From: Streptomyces sp. 7-21
Lineage (GTDB): Bacteria; Actinomycetota; Actinomycetes; Streptomycetales; Streptomycetaceae
DNA length: 64,000 nucleotides
Reading direction: 5' to 3'
NCBI RefSeq assembly: GCF_016741785.1
Contig: NZ_JAERRL010000006.1
Location: 277,937-341,936 of the forward strand
How positions within the stretch are numbered: position 1 is the stretch's first letter; every line of letters starts with the position of its first letter. Shown piece by piece: positions 9,065-18,265 of the stretch. The notes beneath the pieces were generated by a model, which saw nothing but the letters and a program-made list of their open reading frames with translations, was not told the origin of the DNA and searched no databases. The position numbers were made by a program, and so were the translations under genes.

Positions 9065-11971
9065 TCAGCTGCACCCGCTGGTCGAGCCGCAGCCCTCGCA
9101 GACGTAGCAGCTGCCCGCGCGGCGCATCTTGGTACCGCACGAGAGACACAGCGGCGCGTCCGCGTTCATGCCGAGCTGCATCTCCAGCAGCTCGGTCGAG
9201 CTGTGGGCCTCCTTGGGGGCGGGCCGCTCCGCCGCGGCGGCCTCGGCATCGTCCTTCTCCGGCTCCTTGGCCGGCGCGGGCCCGGCCTCCTGCTGCGGCT
9301 GGCGCGGCGCCGACTGGGAGAGCCCCTCGACATCCACCTCGTCGTCCGCGGGCTCGTACGAGCCGGTCTCCAGGTGCCGCTGCCGCTCGGCCGCCGTGTG
9401 GATGCCGAGCGCGGACCGCGTCTCGAACGGCAGGAAGTCCAGCGCCAGCCGGCGGAAGATGTAGTCGACGATGGACTGCGCCATCCGCACGTCCGGGTCA
9501 TCGGTCATCCCCGCGGGCTCGAAGCGCATGTTGGTGAACTTCGACACGTAGGTCTCCAGCGGCACCCCGTACTGGAGGCCGACGGACACCGCGATAGAGA
9601 AGGCGTCCATCATGCCCGCGAGCGTCGAGCCCTGCTTCGACATCTTCAGGAAGACCTCGCCGAGGCCGTCGTCGGGGTACGAGTTTGCCGTCATGTACCC
9701 CTCGGCCCCGCCGACCGTGAACGACGTCGTGATGCCGGGCCGTCCCTTCGGCAGCCGCCGGCGAACGGGCCGGTACTCGACGACCCGCTCCGGCTCAGAG
9801 GTGTCCGCCGTGCCGCTCCCGGCGGTCTTGTCCTCCTTCTTCTTCGCGGAGAGCGGCTGGCCGACCTTGCTGTTCTCCACGTACACGGCCAGTGCCTTCA
9901 CACCGAGCTTCCAGCCCTGGAGGTAGATCTCCGCCACGTCGTCGACGGTGCTGGTGCTGGGCATGTTGACCGTCTTGGAGATGGCGCCGCTGAGGAACGG
10001 CTGCGTCGCGGCCATCATCCGCACGTGTCCCATCGGAGCGATGGAACGCTCGCCCATCGCGCAGTCGAAGACCTCGTAGTGCTCGTGCTTCAGGCCGGGG
10101 GCGTCGATCACGTTGCCGTGCTCGGCGATGTGAGCGACGATCGCCTCGATCTGCTCCGTCTGGTAGCCCAGGCGCTTGAGGGCCTTCGGCACCGTCGTGT
10201 TGACGATCTGCATGGAACCGCCGCCGACCAGCTTCTTGAACTTGACCAGCGCCAGGTCAGGCTCGATGCCGGTGGTGTCGCAGTCCATCATCAGGCCGAT
10301 GGTGCCGGTTGGGGCCAGCACGGATGCCTGGGCGTTGCGGAAACCGTTCTTCTTCCCGAGCCGCAGCACGTCCTGCCACGCCTCCGTCGCCGCCGCCCAC
10401 ACCGGGGTGTCCAGGTCGTCCATCCGCTTGGCCGCGGCGTTGGCGTCCGCGTGCTGGCGCATGACGCGGTTGTGGGCCTCGGCGTTCCGCTTGTAGCCCT
10501 CGTACGGGCCGACGACCGCGGCCAGTTCGGCAGAGCGGCGGTAGGCCGTGCCGGTCATCAGCGAGGTGATCGCTCCGGCGAGCGCCCGCCCGCCGTCCGA
10601 GTCGTAGGCGTGGCCGGTGGCCATCAGCAGGGCGCCGAGGTTGGCGTAGCCGATGCCCAGCTGGCGGAACGCCCGCGTGGTGTCGGCGATCTTCTGCGTC
10701 GGGAAGTCGGCGAAGCAGATCGAGATGTCCATCGCCGTGATGACCAGTTCGACGACCTTGGTGAAGCGCTCGACGTCGAACGACTGGTTGCCCTCGTCGT
10801 CGTCGCGGAGGAACTTCATCAGGTTCAGCGAGGCCAGGTTGCACGAGGAGTTGTCCAGGTGCATGTACTCGCTGCACGGGTTGGAGGCGGTGATACGGCC
10901 GGACTCCGGCGAGGTGTGCCAGCGGTTGATGGTGTCGTCGTACTGGATGCCGGGGTCCGCGCAGGCGTGTGCCGCCTCGGCCATCTTGCGGAACAGCGCC
11001 CGGGCGTCGACCTCTTCAAGGACCTCGCCGGTGGTCCGGGCGCGCAGCGGGAACTTCCCGCCTTCCTCGACCGCGCGCATGAAGGCGTCCGTCACACGGA
11101 CCGAGTTGTTGGCGTTCTGGTACTGGACCGACGTGATGTCCTCGCCGCCGAGGTCCATGTCGAAGCCGGCGTCGCGCAGCGCGCGGATCTTGGCCTCTTC
11201 CTTGACCTTGGTCTCGATGAACGCCTCGATGTCCGGGTGGTCGACGTCGAGCACGACCATCTTGGCGGCGCGGCGGGTGGCGCCGCCCGACTTGATCGTC
11301 CCCGCCGAGGCGTCGGCGCCCCGCATGAACGAGACCGGGCCGGAGGCGTTGCCGCCCGAGGAGAGCAGCTCGCGGGAGGAACGGATGCGGGAGAGGTTGA
11401 GCCCTGCGCCGGAGCCGCCCTTGAAGATCATCCCCTCTTCCTTGTACCACTCCAGGATCGACTCCATCGAGTCGTCCACGGAGAGGATGAAGCAGGCGCT
11501 GACCTGCTGCGGCTGATTGGTGCCCACGTTGAACCACACCGGCGAGTTGAAGCTGAACACCTGGTGCAGCAGCGCGTAGGCCAGCTCGTGCTCGAAGATC
11601 TCCGCATCGGCGGCGGACGCGAAGTACCCGTGGTCCTCGCCCGCCTTGCGGTAGGTCTTCACAACCCGGTCGATGAGCTGCTTCAGACTCGTCTCCCGCT
11701 GCGGCGTGCCGACGGCACCGCGGAAGTACTTGCTCGTGACGATGTTGACCGCGTTCACCGACCAGAAGTCCGGGAACTCGACGCCTCGCTGTTCGAAATT
11801 GATCGAACCGTCGCGCCAGTTGGTCATGACGACGTCACGGCGCTCCCACACCACCTCGTCGTAGGGGTGAACCCCGGGGGTGGTGTGAACGCGCTCGATG
11901 CGCAGGCCCTTGCTCGCCTTGCCACCCTTGGCGCGGGAGCCACGTGCCGGGCCGCTCGTCGTCTCTGTCAT
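9065..11971 (-). CDS. nrdJ: Adenosylcobalamin-dependent (class II) ribonucleoside-diphosphate reductase
   Basis: The 968-residue enzyme reduces ribonucleotides to deoxyribonucleotides using a coenzyme B12-derived radical, so it needs no oxygen. Motifs include SACFILSVDDSMESI, GSGAGLNLSRIRSS, the active-site stretch ASNPCSEYMHLDNSSCNLA, and APTGTIGLMMDCDTTGIEP. The C-terminus has paired CxxC motifs (CLSCGTKM, CYVCEGC) that bind zinc or relay thiols, as in the long actinobacterial NrdJ class. No intein is present. Start: the ATG before TETTSGP is preceded by GGAGGCGGA. It follows nrdR by 113 bases and very probably shares its promoter and NrdR control. Confidence 0.97.
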   Translation of the reverse strand: MTETTSGPARGSRAKGGKASKGLRIERVHTTPGVHPYDEVVWERRDVVMTNWRDGSINFEQRGVEFPDFWSVNAVNIVTSKYFRGAVGTPQRETSLKQLIDRVVKTYRKAGEDHGYFASAADAEIFEHELAYALLHQVFSFNSPVWFNVGTNQPQQVSACFILSVDDSMESILEWYKEEGMIFKGGSGAGLNLSRIRSSRELLSSGGNASGPVSFMRGADASAGTIKSGGATRRAAKMVVLDVDHPDIEAFIETKVKEEAKIRALRDAGFDMDLGGEDITSVQYQNANNSVRVTDAFMRAVEEGGKFPLRARTTGEVLEEVDARALFRKMAEAAHACADPGIQYDDTINRWHTSPESGRITASNPCSEYMHLDNSSCNLASLNLMKFLRDDDEGNQSFDVERFTKVVELVITAMDISICFADFPTQKIADTTRAFRQLGIGYANLGALLMATGHAYDSDGGRALAGAITSLMTGTAYRRSAELAAVVGPYEGYKRNAEAHNRVMRQHADANAAAKRMDDLDTPVWAAATEAWQDVLRLGKKNGFRNAQASVLAPTGTIGLMMDCDTTGIEPDLALVKFKKLVGGGSMQIVNTTVPKALKRLGYQTEQIEAIVAHIAEHGNVIDAPGLKHEHYEVFDCAMGERSIAPMGHVRMMAATQPFLSGAISKTVNMPSTSTVDDVAEIYLQGWKLGVKALAVYVENSKVGQPLSAKKKEDKTAGSGTADTSEPERVVEYRPVRRRLPKGRPGITTSFTVGGAEGYMTANSYPDDGLGEVFLKMSKQGSTLAGMMDAFSIAVSVGLQYGVPLETYVSKFTNMRFEPAGMTDDPDVRMAQSIVDYIFRRLALDFLPFETRSALGIHTAAERQRHLETGSYEPADDEVDVEGLSQSAPRQPQQEAGPAPAKEPEKDDAEAAAAERPAPKEAHSSTELLEMQLGMNADAPLCLSCGTKMRRAGSCYVCEGCGSTSGCS

Positions 11972-12084
11972 TCCGCCTCCCTGTACGGGCACAATGCCCT
12001 GGTGTGGCCCAAACGTCCTGGGTCACGGATTCTGTTCTGTCGGCCCGCCGCCACAGCGCGGCCAGGCCAGGTCATGGGCGCCGC

Positions 12085-12600
12085 TCAGCTGGCGGCGGTG
12101 GGCTGCCCGGGGACGCCGGGACCGCGGTCTTCGCCGGGGGGAGCCTCGCCGTCCGGGAGCCGCTCGCGCAGTTCCGCGATGGCGGCCTCGAAGTCCTCGA
12201 GCGAGTCGAAGGCCCGGTAGACGGACGCGAACCGCAGGTAGGCAACGAGGTCCAGCTCGCGCAGCGGCCCGAGTATCGCCAGGCCCACGTCATGCGTGGA
12301 CAGCTCGGCGCTGCCGGTGGCCCTGACCGCTTCCTCGACCCGCTGGCCGAGCTGGGCGAGCGCGTCCTCGGTGACCGGCCGGCCCTGGCACGCCTTCCGG
12401 ACGCCCGCGATCACCTTGTCGCGGCTGAAGGGCTCCGTCACGCCGCTGCGCTTGATCACCATGAGGGAGGCCGTCTCGACGGTGGTGAACCGCCTGGAGC
12501 AGCTCGGGCACTGGCGGCGGCGGCGGATGACCGTCCCGTCGTCAGCGGTGCGGCTGTCGACGACGCGGCTGTCGGAGTGCCGGCAGAAGGGGCAGTGCAC
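12085..12600 (-). CDS. nrdR: Transcriptional repressor NrdR
   Basis: The 171-residue repressor senses ATP/dATP and controls ribonucleotide reductase genes. The N-terminal zinc ribbon is visible as [16 protein letters not shown] and [10 protein letters not shown] (four cysteines), and the following ATP-cone carries [15 protein letters not shown]. It ends with a flexible acidic tail. GTG is the start, supported by GGGGAGG seven bases upstream. nrdJ follows on the same strand; upstream, paired boxes 32 bases apart in the intergenic region fit autoregulation. Confidence 0.97.
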   Translation of the reverse strand: MHCPFCRHSDSRVVDSRTADDGTVIRRRRQCPSCSRRFTTVETASLMVIKRSGVTEPFSRDKVIAGVRKACQGRPVTEDALAQLGQRVEEAVRATGSAELSTHDVGLAILGPLRELDLVAYLRFASVYRAFDSLEDFEAAIAELRERLPDGEAPPGEDRGPGVPGQPTAAS

Positions 12601-12749
12601 CGTCGTCCTCCCCTCTCACAGCCTCAGTGACGGAGCGTGCAATATTACGCCAACGATCACAGCGTCAGCCGCCCGGGGGCAGGCCCGTCACCATGCCCTC
12701 GGAACGCCACCAGCATAGGCGATCCCTCGGGACACCAACGGGCGGGGCA

Positions 12750-12765
12750 CCACAACTTGTGGGCA
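12750..12765 (-). promoter_or_regulatory. NrdR box, proximal (weaker)
   Basis: Read on the nrdR strand this is TGCCCACAAGTTGTGG, with the near-palindromic core CCACAA/TTGTGG. It matches only about half of the NrdR consensus but sits exactly 32 bases from the second box, the spacing known for paired NrdR sites. Confidence 0.55.
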
Positions 12766-12781
12766 GCCATGACCCATCAAA

Positions 12782-12797
12782 CCACTAGATCTGGGAT
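12782..12797 (-). promoter_or_regulatory. NrdR box, distal
   Basis: Read on the nrdR strand this is ATCCCAGATCTAGTGG, agreeing with the NrdR consensus (ACACWATATCTWGTGT) at about 11 of 16 positions, including the ATCTAGTG half-site. It pairs with the box 32 bases away. Confidence 0.6.
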
Positions 12798-12968
12798 CCG
12801 GCGACTCGATGGCCGGAAGTGAGCGGCGCGGCGTGTCGCATGGGCACGGCCCGCGTGAAGGCATCCGGAGGAAGGGGACCCCGTGATCCACGACGCATAC
12901 GCTGCGTTACGATGTGGCGCTATACACCCCGTAGCCAGATCACGTCAGCAGATCAGGGAATTTTCACT

Positions 12969-12982
12969 CGAACGTGTGTTTG
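12969..12982 (+). promoter_or_regulatory. SOS (LexA) box of lexA
   Basis: CGAACGTGTGTTTG fits the actinobacterial SOS box CGAAC-N4-GTTCG with one mismatch in the right half-site. It lies 63 bases before the lexA start, as expected for autoregulation. Confidence 0.85.
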
Positions 12983-13045
12983 GCGCAACCTTTCGATAGC
13001 AACTACCGTTATCTGGCTAGGGAGTACCAGTCAGAAGGGGCCGAC

Positions 13046-13795
13046 ATGACCACCGCAGCAGACGACGCCGTCACCGCCGCCGAGCGCCGCGAGGACCGGG
13101 TCGCCGTCCCTAGCAGCACGCCCACGCGGCCGATGCCGGGCCGCCCGCCGGGCATCAGGGCGGACAGCTCGGGGCTCACGGACCGCCAGCGCCGGGTCAT
13201 CGAGGTCATCCGCGACTCCGTGCAGCGCCGCGGCTACCCGCCGTCGATGCGGGAAATCGGCCAGGCCGTCGGACTGTCGAGTACCTCGTCCGTGGCGCAC
13301 CAGCTGATGGCGCTGGAGCGCAAAGGCTTCCTGCGGCGCGATCCCCACCGCCCCCGGGCCTACGAGGTACGCGGCTCGGACACCCCTGCGCCCCCCGCCG
13401 CCGACACCGCCGGCAAGCCCGCGGCCTCCTACGTGCCACTGGTGGGACGGATCGCCGCCGGCGGCCCCATCCTCGCCGAGGAGTCGGTCGAGGACGTCTT
13501 CCCTCTCCCCCGCCAACTGGTCGGTGACGGCGAGCTGTTCGTACTTAAGGTCGTCGGCGACTCGATGATCGAGGCGGCGATCTGCGACGGCGACTGGGTC
13601 ACGGTCCGCCGCCAGCCCGTCGCGGAGAACGGCGACATCGTCGCCGCCATGATCGACGGCGAGGCCACGGTCAAGCGCTTCAAGCGTGAGGACGGGCAGG
13701 TCTGGCTGCTCCCCCACAACCCCGCTTACCAGCCCATCTCCGGTGACGAGGCGACCATCCTGGGCAAGGTCGTCGCCGTTATGCGGCGCGTCTAG
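13046..13795 (+). CDS. lexA: SOS response repressor LexA
   Basis: LexA (249 residues) represses DNA damage genes until RecA filaments trigger its self-cleavage. The winged helix-turn-helix spans about residues 43-108 ([40 protein letters not shown]). The cleavage site is Ala138-Gly139 in GRIAAGGP. The serine-lysine dyad is Ser173 in GDSMIEA and Lys210 in EATVKRF. The ATG of [10 protein letters not shown] was chosen because AGAAGGGG precedes it and upstream codons overlap the promoter. The N-terminal 40 residues are a nonconserved extension typical of Streptomyces LexA. It diverges from nrdR. Confidence 0.97.
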   Translation: MTTAADDAVTAAERREDRVAVPSSTPTRPMPGRPPGIRADSSGLTDRQRRVIEVIRDSVQRRGYPPSMREIGQAVGLSSTSSVAHQLMALERKGFLRRDPHRPRAYEVRGSDTPAPPAADTAGKPAASYVPLVGRIAAGGPILAEESVEDVFPLPRQLVGDGELFVLKVVGDSMIEAAICDGDWVTVRRQPVAENGDIVAAMIDGEATVKRFKREDGQVWLLPHNPAYQPISGDEATILGKVVAVMRRV

Positions 13796-13812
13796 CGGCC
13801 CGGCTAACGGCC

Positions 13813-15834
13813 TCACGACGCGGCGGCCTCCTTGGCCGCCGCGTCGATGGCAGCCAGCGAGCGGCGGACCTGGTTCCGGTCCGTCGTGTACCAGAAATCC
13901 GGCATCGACGCGCGCAGGAAACCGCCGTACCGGGCCCGGGCCAGCCTCGGATCCAGTACGGCGACGACACCCCGGTCGCCCGTGGCCCGCACCAGCCGCC
14001 CGGCCCCCTGGGCCATCAGCAGCGCGGCGTGCGTCGCGGCTACCGCCATGAAACCGTTGCCTCCCGCTTGTTCCACCGCCCGCTGCCGTGCGCTCAGCAG
14101 CGGATCGTCCGGCCGCGGAAACGGGATGCGGTCCATCACCACGAGCTGGCAGCTGGGCCCTGGCACGTCCACGCCCTGCCAGAGCGACAGCGTGCCGAAC
14201 AGGCAGGTGGGGGCGTCGGCCGCGAAGGCACGGATCAGCTCTCCGAGCGTCTCCTCCCCCTGCAGCAGAATCGGGAAATCCAGCCGCCCGCGCAGCTCCT
14301 CGGCAGCGGCCTGCGCGGCGCGCATCGAGGAGAACAGCCCGAGCGTCCGCCCGCCCGCCGCGCCGATCAGCTCCGCCAGCTCGTCCAGCATGTCGGCTCT
14401 GCCGCCTTCCCGGCCAGGCGGCGAGAGGTGCTGGGCCACGTACAGGATGCCCTGCTTGCGGTAGTCGAACGGCGAGCCGACGTCGAGGCCGCGCCACTCG
14501 GGGTTCCCCTCGCCGTGTTCCCCCTCAGCGGCCAGCCCCAGCGAGGCGCCGACGCCGTTGAAGTCGCCGCCGAGCTTCAGCGTGGCAGAGGTGAGAATCA
14601 CCGAGCGGCCGGTGAACAGCTTCTCCCGCAGCAGCCCGGACACCGTCAGCGGGGCCACGCGCAGCGAGGTGCCGTACCGGTCGTGCCGCTCCAGCCAGAC
14701 CACGTCATGCTCGGAGCCCGCGACGACGCGCTCGGTCACCTCCTGCACGGTCTCCGCCGAGGCCAGCGCCTGCCGCCGCACGGCGTCCTCGTCCGGCACG
14801 CTCTGGTCCCGCACGCGCCCCAGCGCCGAGATCACCTCACGCGCCGCGTCCCGCAGCGCCGTCAGCGCGTAGCCCAGGTCCTCCGGCAGCTCCTCCAGGC
14901 GGCCCGGATCAGCCAGCTCCAGCAGCCGTTCGAACGTCTCGGCAGCCGTCTGGAACCGGTCGGCCGTCTTGTCGTCCACGAGCTTGGCGGCGCGCCGCAC
15001 GGCCCGGTTCACGGCGCCGGGTGACAGCTCGCCCGTCGCCACGCCGGTGACCCGGGAAACCAGTTCGTGCGCCTCGTCGATGATCAGGACATCGTGCTCC
15101 GGGAGCACGGGGGCGCCTTCGATCGCGTCGATGGCGAGCAGCGCGTGGTTGGTGACGACGACCTCGGCGAGCTTGGCCCGCTCACGGGCCGCCTCCGCGA
15201 AACACTCCGCACCGTACGGGCACCGCGAGGCGCCGAGGCACTCGCGCGAGGAGACGGACACCTGCCTCCAGGCACGGTCGGAGACGCCGGGCGACAGCTC
15301 GTCCCGGTCGCCCGTCTCGGTCTCCTGGGACCAGTCCCGCAGCCGCAGCAGGTCCTTGCCCAGCTTGCTGCTCGCGCCCCCGCCCGGCCGCTGTTCCACG
15401 GCCTCGAACGGGTCGAACAGCCCCTGCTCATCGTCCTGCGGCACCCCCTCGTGCAGCCGGTGCAGGCACAGGTAGTTGGAGCGGCCCTTCAGCGTGGCGA
15501 ACTCCGGGCGCCGGCGCAGCAGCGGACGCAGCGCCCGCACCGTCCGCGGCAGGTCCCGCTCGGTGAGCTGCCGCTGCAGCGCCAGCGTCGCCGTGGCCAC
15601 CACCACCCGGTCGCCCTGCGCGAGGGCAGGGACGAGATATCCCAGGGACTTGCCGGTGCCGGTGCCGGCCTGGACCAGCAGGTGGGTTCCGCTCTCGATC
15701 GCCTCGGCGACGGCCTCGGCCATGGCGACCTGGCCCGGCCGCTCGCTTCCGTTGATGTCCGCCACCGCGGCGCGGAGCAGCTCGGCCAGCCCGGGGCGGG
15801 ACGGCGGGGATGTCCCCGCGGATGTGTCCGTCAT
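13813..15834 (-). CDS. DinG/XPD-type iron-sulfur ATP-dependent DNA helicase
   Basis: The 673-residue protein belongs to the YoaA/DinG branch of superfamily 2. Walker A is VQAGTGTGKS, motif Ia-like ATATLALQRQL follows, and the DEAH box is VLIIDEAHELVSR. Four cysteines expected for a 4Fe-4S cluster are seen: NYLCLHRL, then SSRECLGASRCPYGAECF. Motif III/VI regions include LTSATLKLGGDFNG and QGAGRLVRATGDRGVVAVLD. Such helicases unwind DNA 5'-3' and resolve R-loops or damaged forks. It is convergent with lexA, 17 bases apart. I saw no SOS box before it, unlike E. coli dinG. Confidence 0.9.
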   Translation of the reverse strand: MTDTSAGTSPPSRPGLAELLRAAVADINGSERPGQVAMAEAVAEAIESGTHLLVQAGTGTGKSLGYLVPALAQGDRVVVATATLALQRQLTERDLPRTVRALRPLLRRRPEFATLKGRSNYLCLHRLHEGVPQDDEQGLFDPFEAVEQRPGGGASSKLGKDLLRLRDWSQETETGDRDELSPGVSDRAWRQVSVSSRECLGASRCPYGAECFAEAARERAKLAEVVVTNHALLAIDAIEGAPVLPEHDVLIIDEAHELVSRVTGVATGELSPGAVNRAVRRAAKLVDDKTADRFQTAAETFERLLELADPGRLEELPEDLGYALTALRDAAREVISALGRVRDQSVPDEDAVRRQALASAETVQEVTERVVAGSEHDVVWLERHDRYGTSLRVAPLTVSGLLREKLFTGRSVILTSATLKLGGDFNGVGASLGLAAEGEHGEGNPEWRGLDVGSPFDYRKQGILYVAQHLSPPGREGGRADMLDELAELIGAAGGRTLGLFSSMRAAQAAAEELRGRLDFPILLQGEETLGELIRAFAADAPTCLFGTLSLWQGVDVPGPSCQLVVMDRIPFPRPDDPLLSARQRAVEQAGGNGFMAVAATHAALLMAQGAGRLVRATGDRGVVAVLDPRLARARYGGFLRASMPDFWYTTDRNQVRRSLAAIDAAAKEAAAS
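13817..13845 (+). terminator. lexA terminator inside the end of the DinG-type gene
   Basis: GACGCGGCGGCC-TCCTT-GGCCGCCGCGTC is a perfect 12-bp stem 21 bases after the lexA stop. It falls within the last codons of the convergent helicase gene, where it encodes an alanine-rich tail. Confidence 0.55.
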
Positions 15835-15882
15835 AGGGGAGTCACCTTACGCGGCGGCTGTGACATTCGTCGTCCCGGCGGG

Positions 15883-17625
15883 TCAGGGACCGTACAGCGG
15901 GTTGGGCACCGTGCCGTGGATGGCCGCGTGGGGGCGCTCCGAGCGGTCGCGGTAGCCGTCGAGGTGGAGCCGGTTGCGGTTCAGGCACAGCCGCTGGATG
16001 CGCGGCGTGAGCAGGTCGTACGTCTCAAAGCGGTGTTTCAGCTCGGGGAACCGCCGCTGGTAGCGCAGGATCTCCTCCCGCACCAGCGACCAGAACGCCT
16101 GCTCCGGCACGCCCAGGTGCGCCGCGCACAGCGGCGCCAGGTACCGGAAGACTCCGACGAACAGCCCGGAGTGCAGGAACTGCGTGAGATACCCCGGGTG
16201 TTCGCGCAGCAGCACCCGGTCCACCTGCTCGGGCACGCCGGAGGTTTCCGGCAGCGTCTCTGAGCTGAGGTTGACGTCGTCGACGAAGTCCTTCACGGCC
16301 AGCCGCACCGGGACGTCCCGCTCGTCGAAGACGACGATGGCGTTCTCACCGTGCGGCGAGAACACGGTGCCGTACCGGTACAGGAAGTGCAGCAGCGGCG
16401 GAAGAAGGGCATCCATCAGCCGCCGCAGCCAGTCGGTGGCGGGCAGCCCCGAGCGCGCGACCAGTTCGGCCACGAACGACTGCCCGTCCTCGTCGGTGTA
16501 CAGCAGCGCCGCCAGCGTCCGCGCCCGCTCCCCCGGATCGAGGTGCGGGCCGACCGGCTCCCGCCAGATGCAGCCCAGCAGCTCCCGGTACTGGTACGGC
16601 ACGGTGCGCAGCCGGTCGTACAGCGGATGCTCGACGGTCACGGACGCCGTCTCCCCGAGCAGGATGACACGGGTGGTCTCCGTGAGGAACGGGTCGGCGT
16701 CGCGCAGCCCGTGGATCCACGCGGTGACCGCCGGTGCCGCCTCCGTGCGCTCGGTCGGCAGGCCGCGCCAGACCAGCGTGTTGAGGATGGACAGCGGCAG
16801 CTTGACGGTGCGGGCGTTCGGGCGGGTGACATTGAGGAAGGTCCGGATGGACTGCTGCGGCAGCCGCAGGTCTCCGTCCGTGGGAAGCGGGATGATCTGC
16901 CCGGCGGCGACCTGCGGCGCGTACAGCAGCCGGATGGCCTCGTCCCACTGCCAGGGGTGGACCGGCAGCCACAGGTACGCCGCGGGGTCGCCGCCCGTCG
17001 CGGCCACGGCCCGCCGGAACTCCTCCCGTACGGTCTCCGACAGCTCCTCGGCGTACAGCCGCTCCGGGGAGGCCAGCGCGGGCGTGCCGCGGTAGCGGGC
17101 GAGGCCCCGGTGAACGGCGAGCCACGGCAGCGGGCGGGCCGTGGCCTGCTCGGGCGCCCAGCGCTCGGTGTCGGAGGCGGAGAAGCCCAGCCGCCCCTTG
17201 TTGGCGACAAGCCACGGGTGCCCCGTCTGCCGGCCCTCCAGCTCCCCGTAGCTCAGCTCGGCCAGTTCGCCGACGCTCAGGGCGTTCTCCGCCAGCACGA
17301 CGTCCGCGCTCAGCGTGGCGGTCAGCTCCCGGATGAGGTGGCCGGTGGTGTCCCCGGCCAGCCCTAGCGTCTCGTGGGCACGGGCGAGGAACTCCAGCGG
17401 ATCCGCGTCGGGCGTCAGGGATTCCGGGTCCACCCGCCAGTCACCGTAGGCGCCGCGGCGGGCGCGGAAGCGGTAGGTCAGGCCACGGGCCACGGGGAGC
17501 CGGTAGGCATCGGCGGGCGGGCCGTCCGGAAGCGGCTCGACGATGCCCTCGTAGGCGAACTCGCCGAGCATCTTGGCGAACAGTGCGCGGCCGGCACGCT
17601 GCCACGCCTTCGTGGGTGCCGTCAT
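15883..17625 (-). CDS. NRPS-independent siderophore synthetase (IucA/IucC family, type C-like)
   Basis: The 580-residue enzyme is an ATP-dependent NIS synthetase that joins a carboxylate to an amine or hydroxylamine. The nucleotide-binding motif is GRQTGHPWLVANKGRLGFS, close to the DesD/AcsA (type C) form. Other family landmarks are LPVHPWQW, PQQSIRTFLNV, KLPLSILNTLVWRGLP, and, in the FhuF-like C-terminal region, SPHGENAIVVFDERD with VKDFVDDVNLS. The ATG overlaps the stop of the acyltransferase gene by four bases (ATGA), showing translational coupling. It is the last gene of the operon and, by type, probably performs oligomerisation or final closure. The product is unknown. Confidence 0.92.
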   Translation of the reverse strand: MTAPTKAWQRAGRALFAKMLGEFAYEGIVEPLPDGPPADAYRLPVARGLTYRFRARRGAYGDWRVDPESLTPDADPLEFLARAHETLGLAGDTTGHLIRELTATLSADVVLAENALSVGELAELSYGELEGRQTGHPWLVANKGRLGFSASDTERWAPEQATARPLPWLAVHRGLARYRGTPALASPERLYAEELSETVREEFRRAVAATGGDPAAYLWLPVHPWQWDEAIRLLYAPQVAAGQIIPLPTDGDLRLPQQSIRTFLNVTRPNARTVKLPLSILNTLVWRGLPTERTEAAPAVTAWIHGLRDADPFLTETTRVILLGETASVTVEHPLYDRLRTVPYQYRELLGCIWREPVGPHLDPGERARTLAALLYTDEDGQSFVAELVARSGLPATDWLRRLMDALLPPLLHFLYRYGTVFSPHGENAIVVFDERDVPVRLAVKDFVDDVNLSSETLPETSGVPEQVDRVLLREHPGYLTQFLHSGLFVGVFRYLAPLCAAHLGVPEQAFWSLVREEILRYQRRFPELKHRFETYDLLTPRIQRLCLNRNRLHLDGYRDRSERPHAAIHGTVPNPLYGP

Positions 17626-18257
17626 GGGATGCGGTCTCCTGGATCGGTACGGGCACGGGTGGGCTGCTCCGCCGCGGCAGGGCCGCCCGGCACGGGGTCC
17701 TCGCGCCGCCTGAGCATGATCGCGGCGCGCTTGTCCGGCAGGTCGGCCTCGGCGACCTGCCGGAATCCGGCGGCGTGGAAGACCGCGAGGGAGCGGGTGT
17801 TGCGCACGTCGGGCTCGGCGACGAGGCGGCGGCAGCGCGGGCGGTGGCGCAGCACCAGGCCGCAGACGGCGCGCAGCAGCACCGTCCCCAGCCCTCGCCC
17901 CCGGTCGGCGGCGCTGCCGATGAGCAGGTGCAGCCCGGTATCGTGCGGCCGGGCCGGGTAGGCCTCCGCGACGGGATCGAGGTCGGCGCGGTAGATCTCC
18001 CAGTAGCTCACCGGGCGGCCGTCGAGCAGCCCGAGGCAGGGCACGCTGCGGCCGTCGCCTTCCAGCTGCGGCCGCACGTGCGCGGCGGTGCGCTCCGGCG
18101 GCCCGGCCAGCGACCAGAAGGCGTCGACGTCGGGGTCGTTCATCCAGCGGACCAGCAGCGGCAGGTCGTCCGGGAGCCGCACGGGACGGAGGCGAAAGCT
18201 TCCTGCCGGTGTGGGCGCCGCCCCCCAGGAAGCGACGCCGTCGAGCGGATCGGGCAC
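17622..18257 (-). CDS. GNAT acyltransferase of siderophore biosynthesis (IucB/RhbD-like)
   Basis: This 211-residue protein matches the siderophore N-acyltransferase group of the GNAT superfamily. Visible landmarks are FRLRPVRLPDDLPLLVRWMNDP, FWSLAGPPERTAAHV, YWEIYRADLDPVAEAYPARP and HLLIGSAADRGRGLGT, the last holding the acyl-CoA pyrophosphate loop, then VAEPDVRNTRSLAVFHAAGF. Family members acetylate or succinylate N-hydroxy-lysine, ornithine or diamines. The gene lies between the two synthetases, 8 bases after the first and overlapping the second by 4, so all three form one operon. No hydroxylase supplying its expected substrate is nearby. Confidence 0.88.
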   Translation of the reverse strand: MPDPLDGVASWGAAPTPAGSFRLRPVRLPDDLPLLVRWMNDPDVDAFWSLAGPPERTAAHVRPQLEGDGRSVPCLGLLDGRPVSYWEIYRADLDPVAEAYPARPHDTGLHLLIGSAADRGRGLGTVLLRAVCGLVLRHRPRCRRLVAEPDVRNTRSLAVFHAAGFRQVAEADLPDKRAAIMLRRREDPVPGGPAAAEQPTRARTDPGDRIP

Positions 18258-18265
18258 GGCTGCGC

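Larger units (their letters stand above)
12601..13045. other. nrdR-lexA divergent intergenic region
   Basis: This 445-base gap holds no credible gene. It carries the outward promoters of nrdRJ and lexA, two NrdR-like boxes in its middle and one SOS box on the lexA side. I looked for cobalamin-riboswitch landmarks before nrdR and saw none, so B12 control here is not supported. Confidence 0.7.

Noticed and set aside
9203..12220. A ~1000-codon open frame on the plus strand opposite nrdJ.
   Set aside because: It mirrors the codon structure of nrdJ in high-GC DNA; its composition (Arg, Gly, Val, His rich) has no family motifs, while nrdJ is unmistakable.
12601..12748. Cobalamin riboswitch before nrdRJ, suggested by the B12-dependent enzyme.
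   Set aside because: I saw no conserved B12-box landmark in the leader; NrdR boxes give a simpler explanation.
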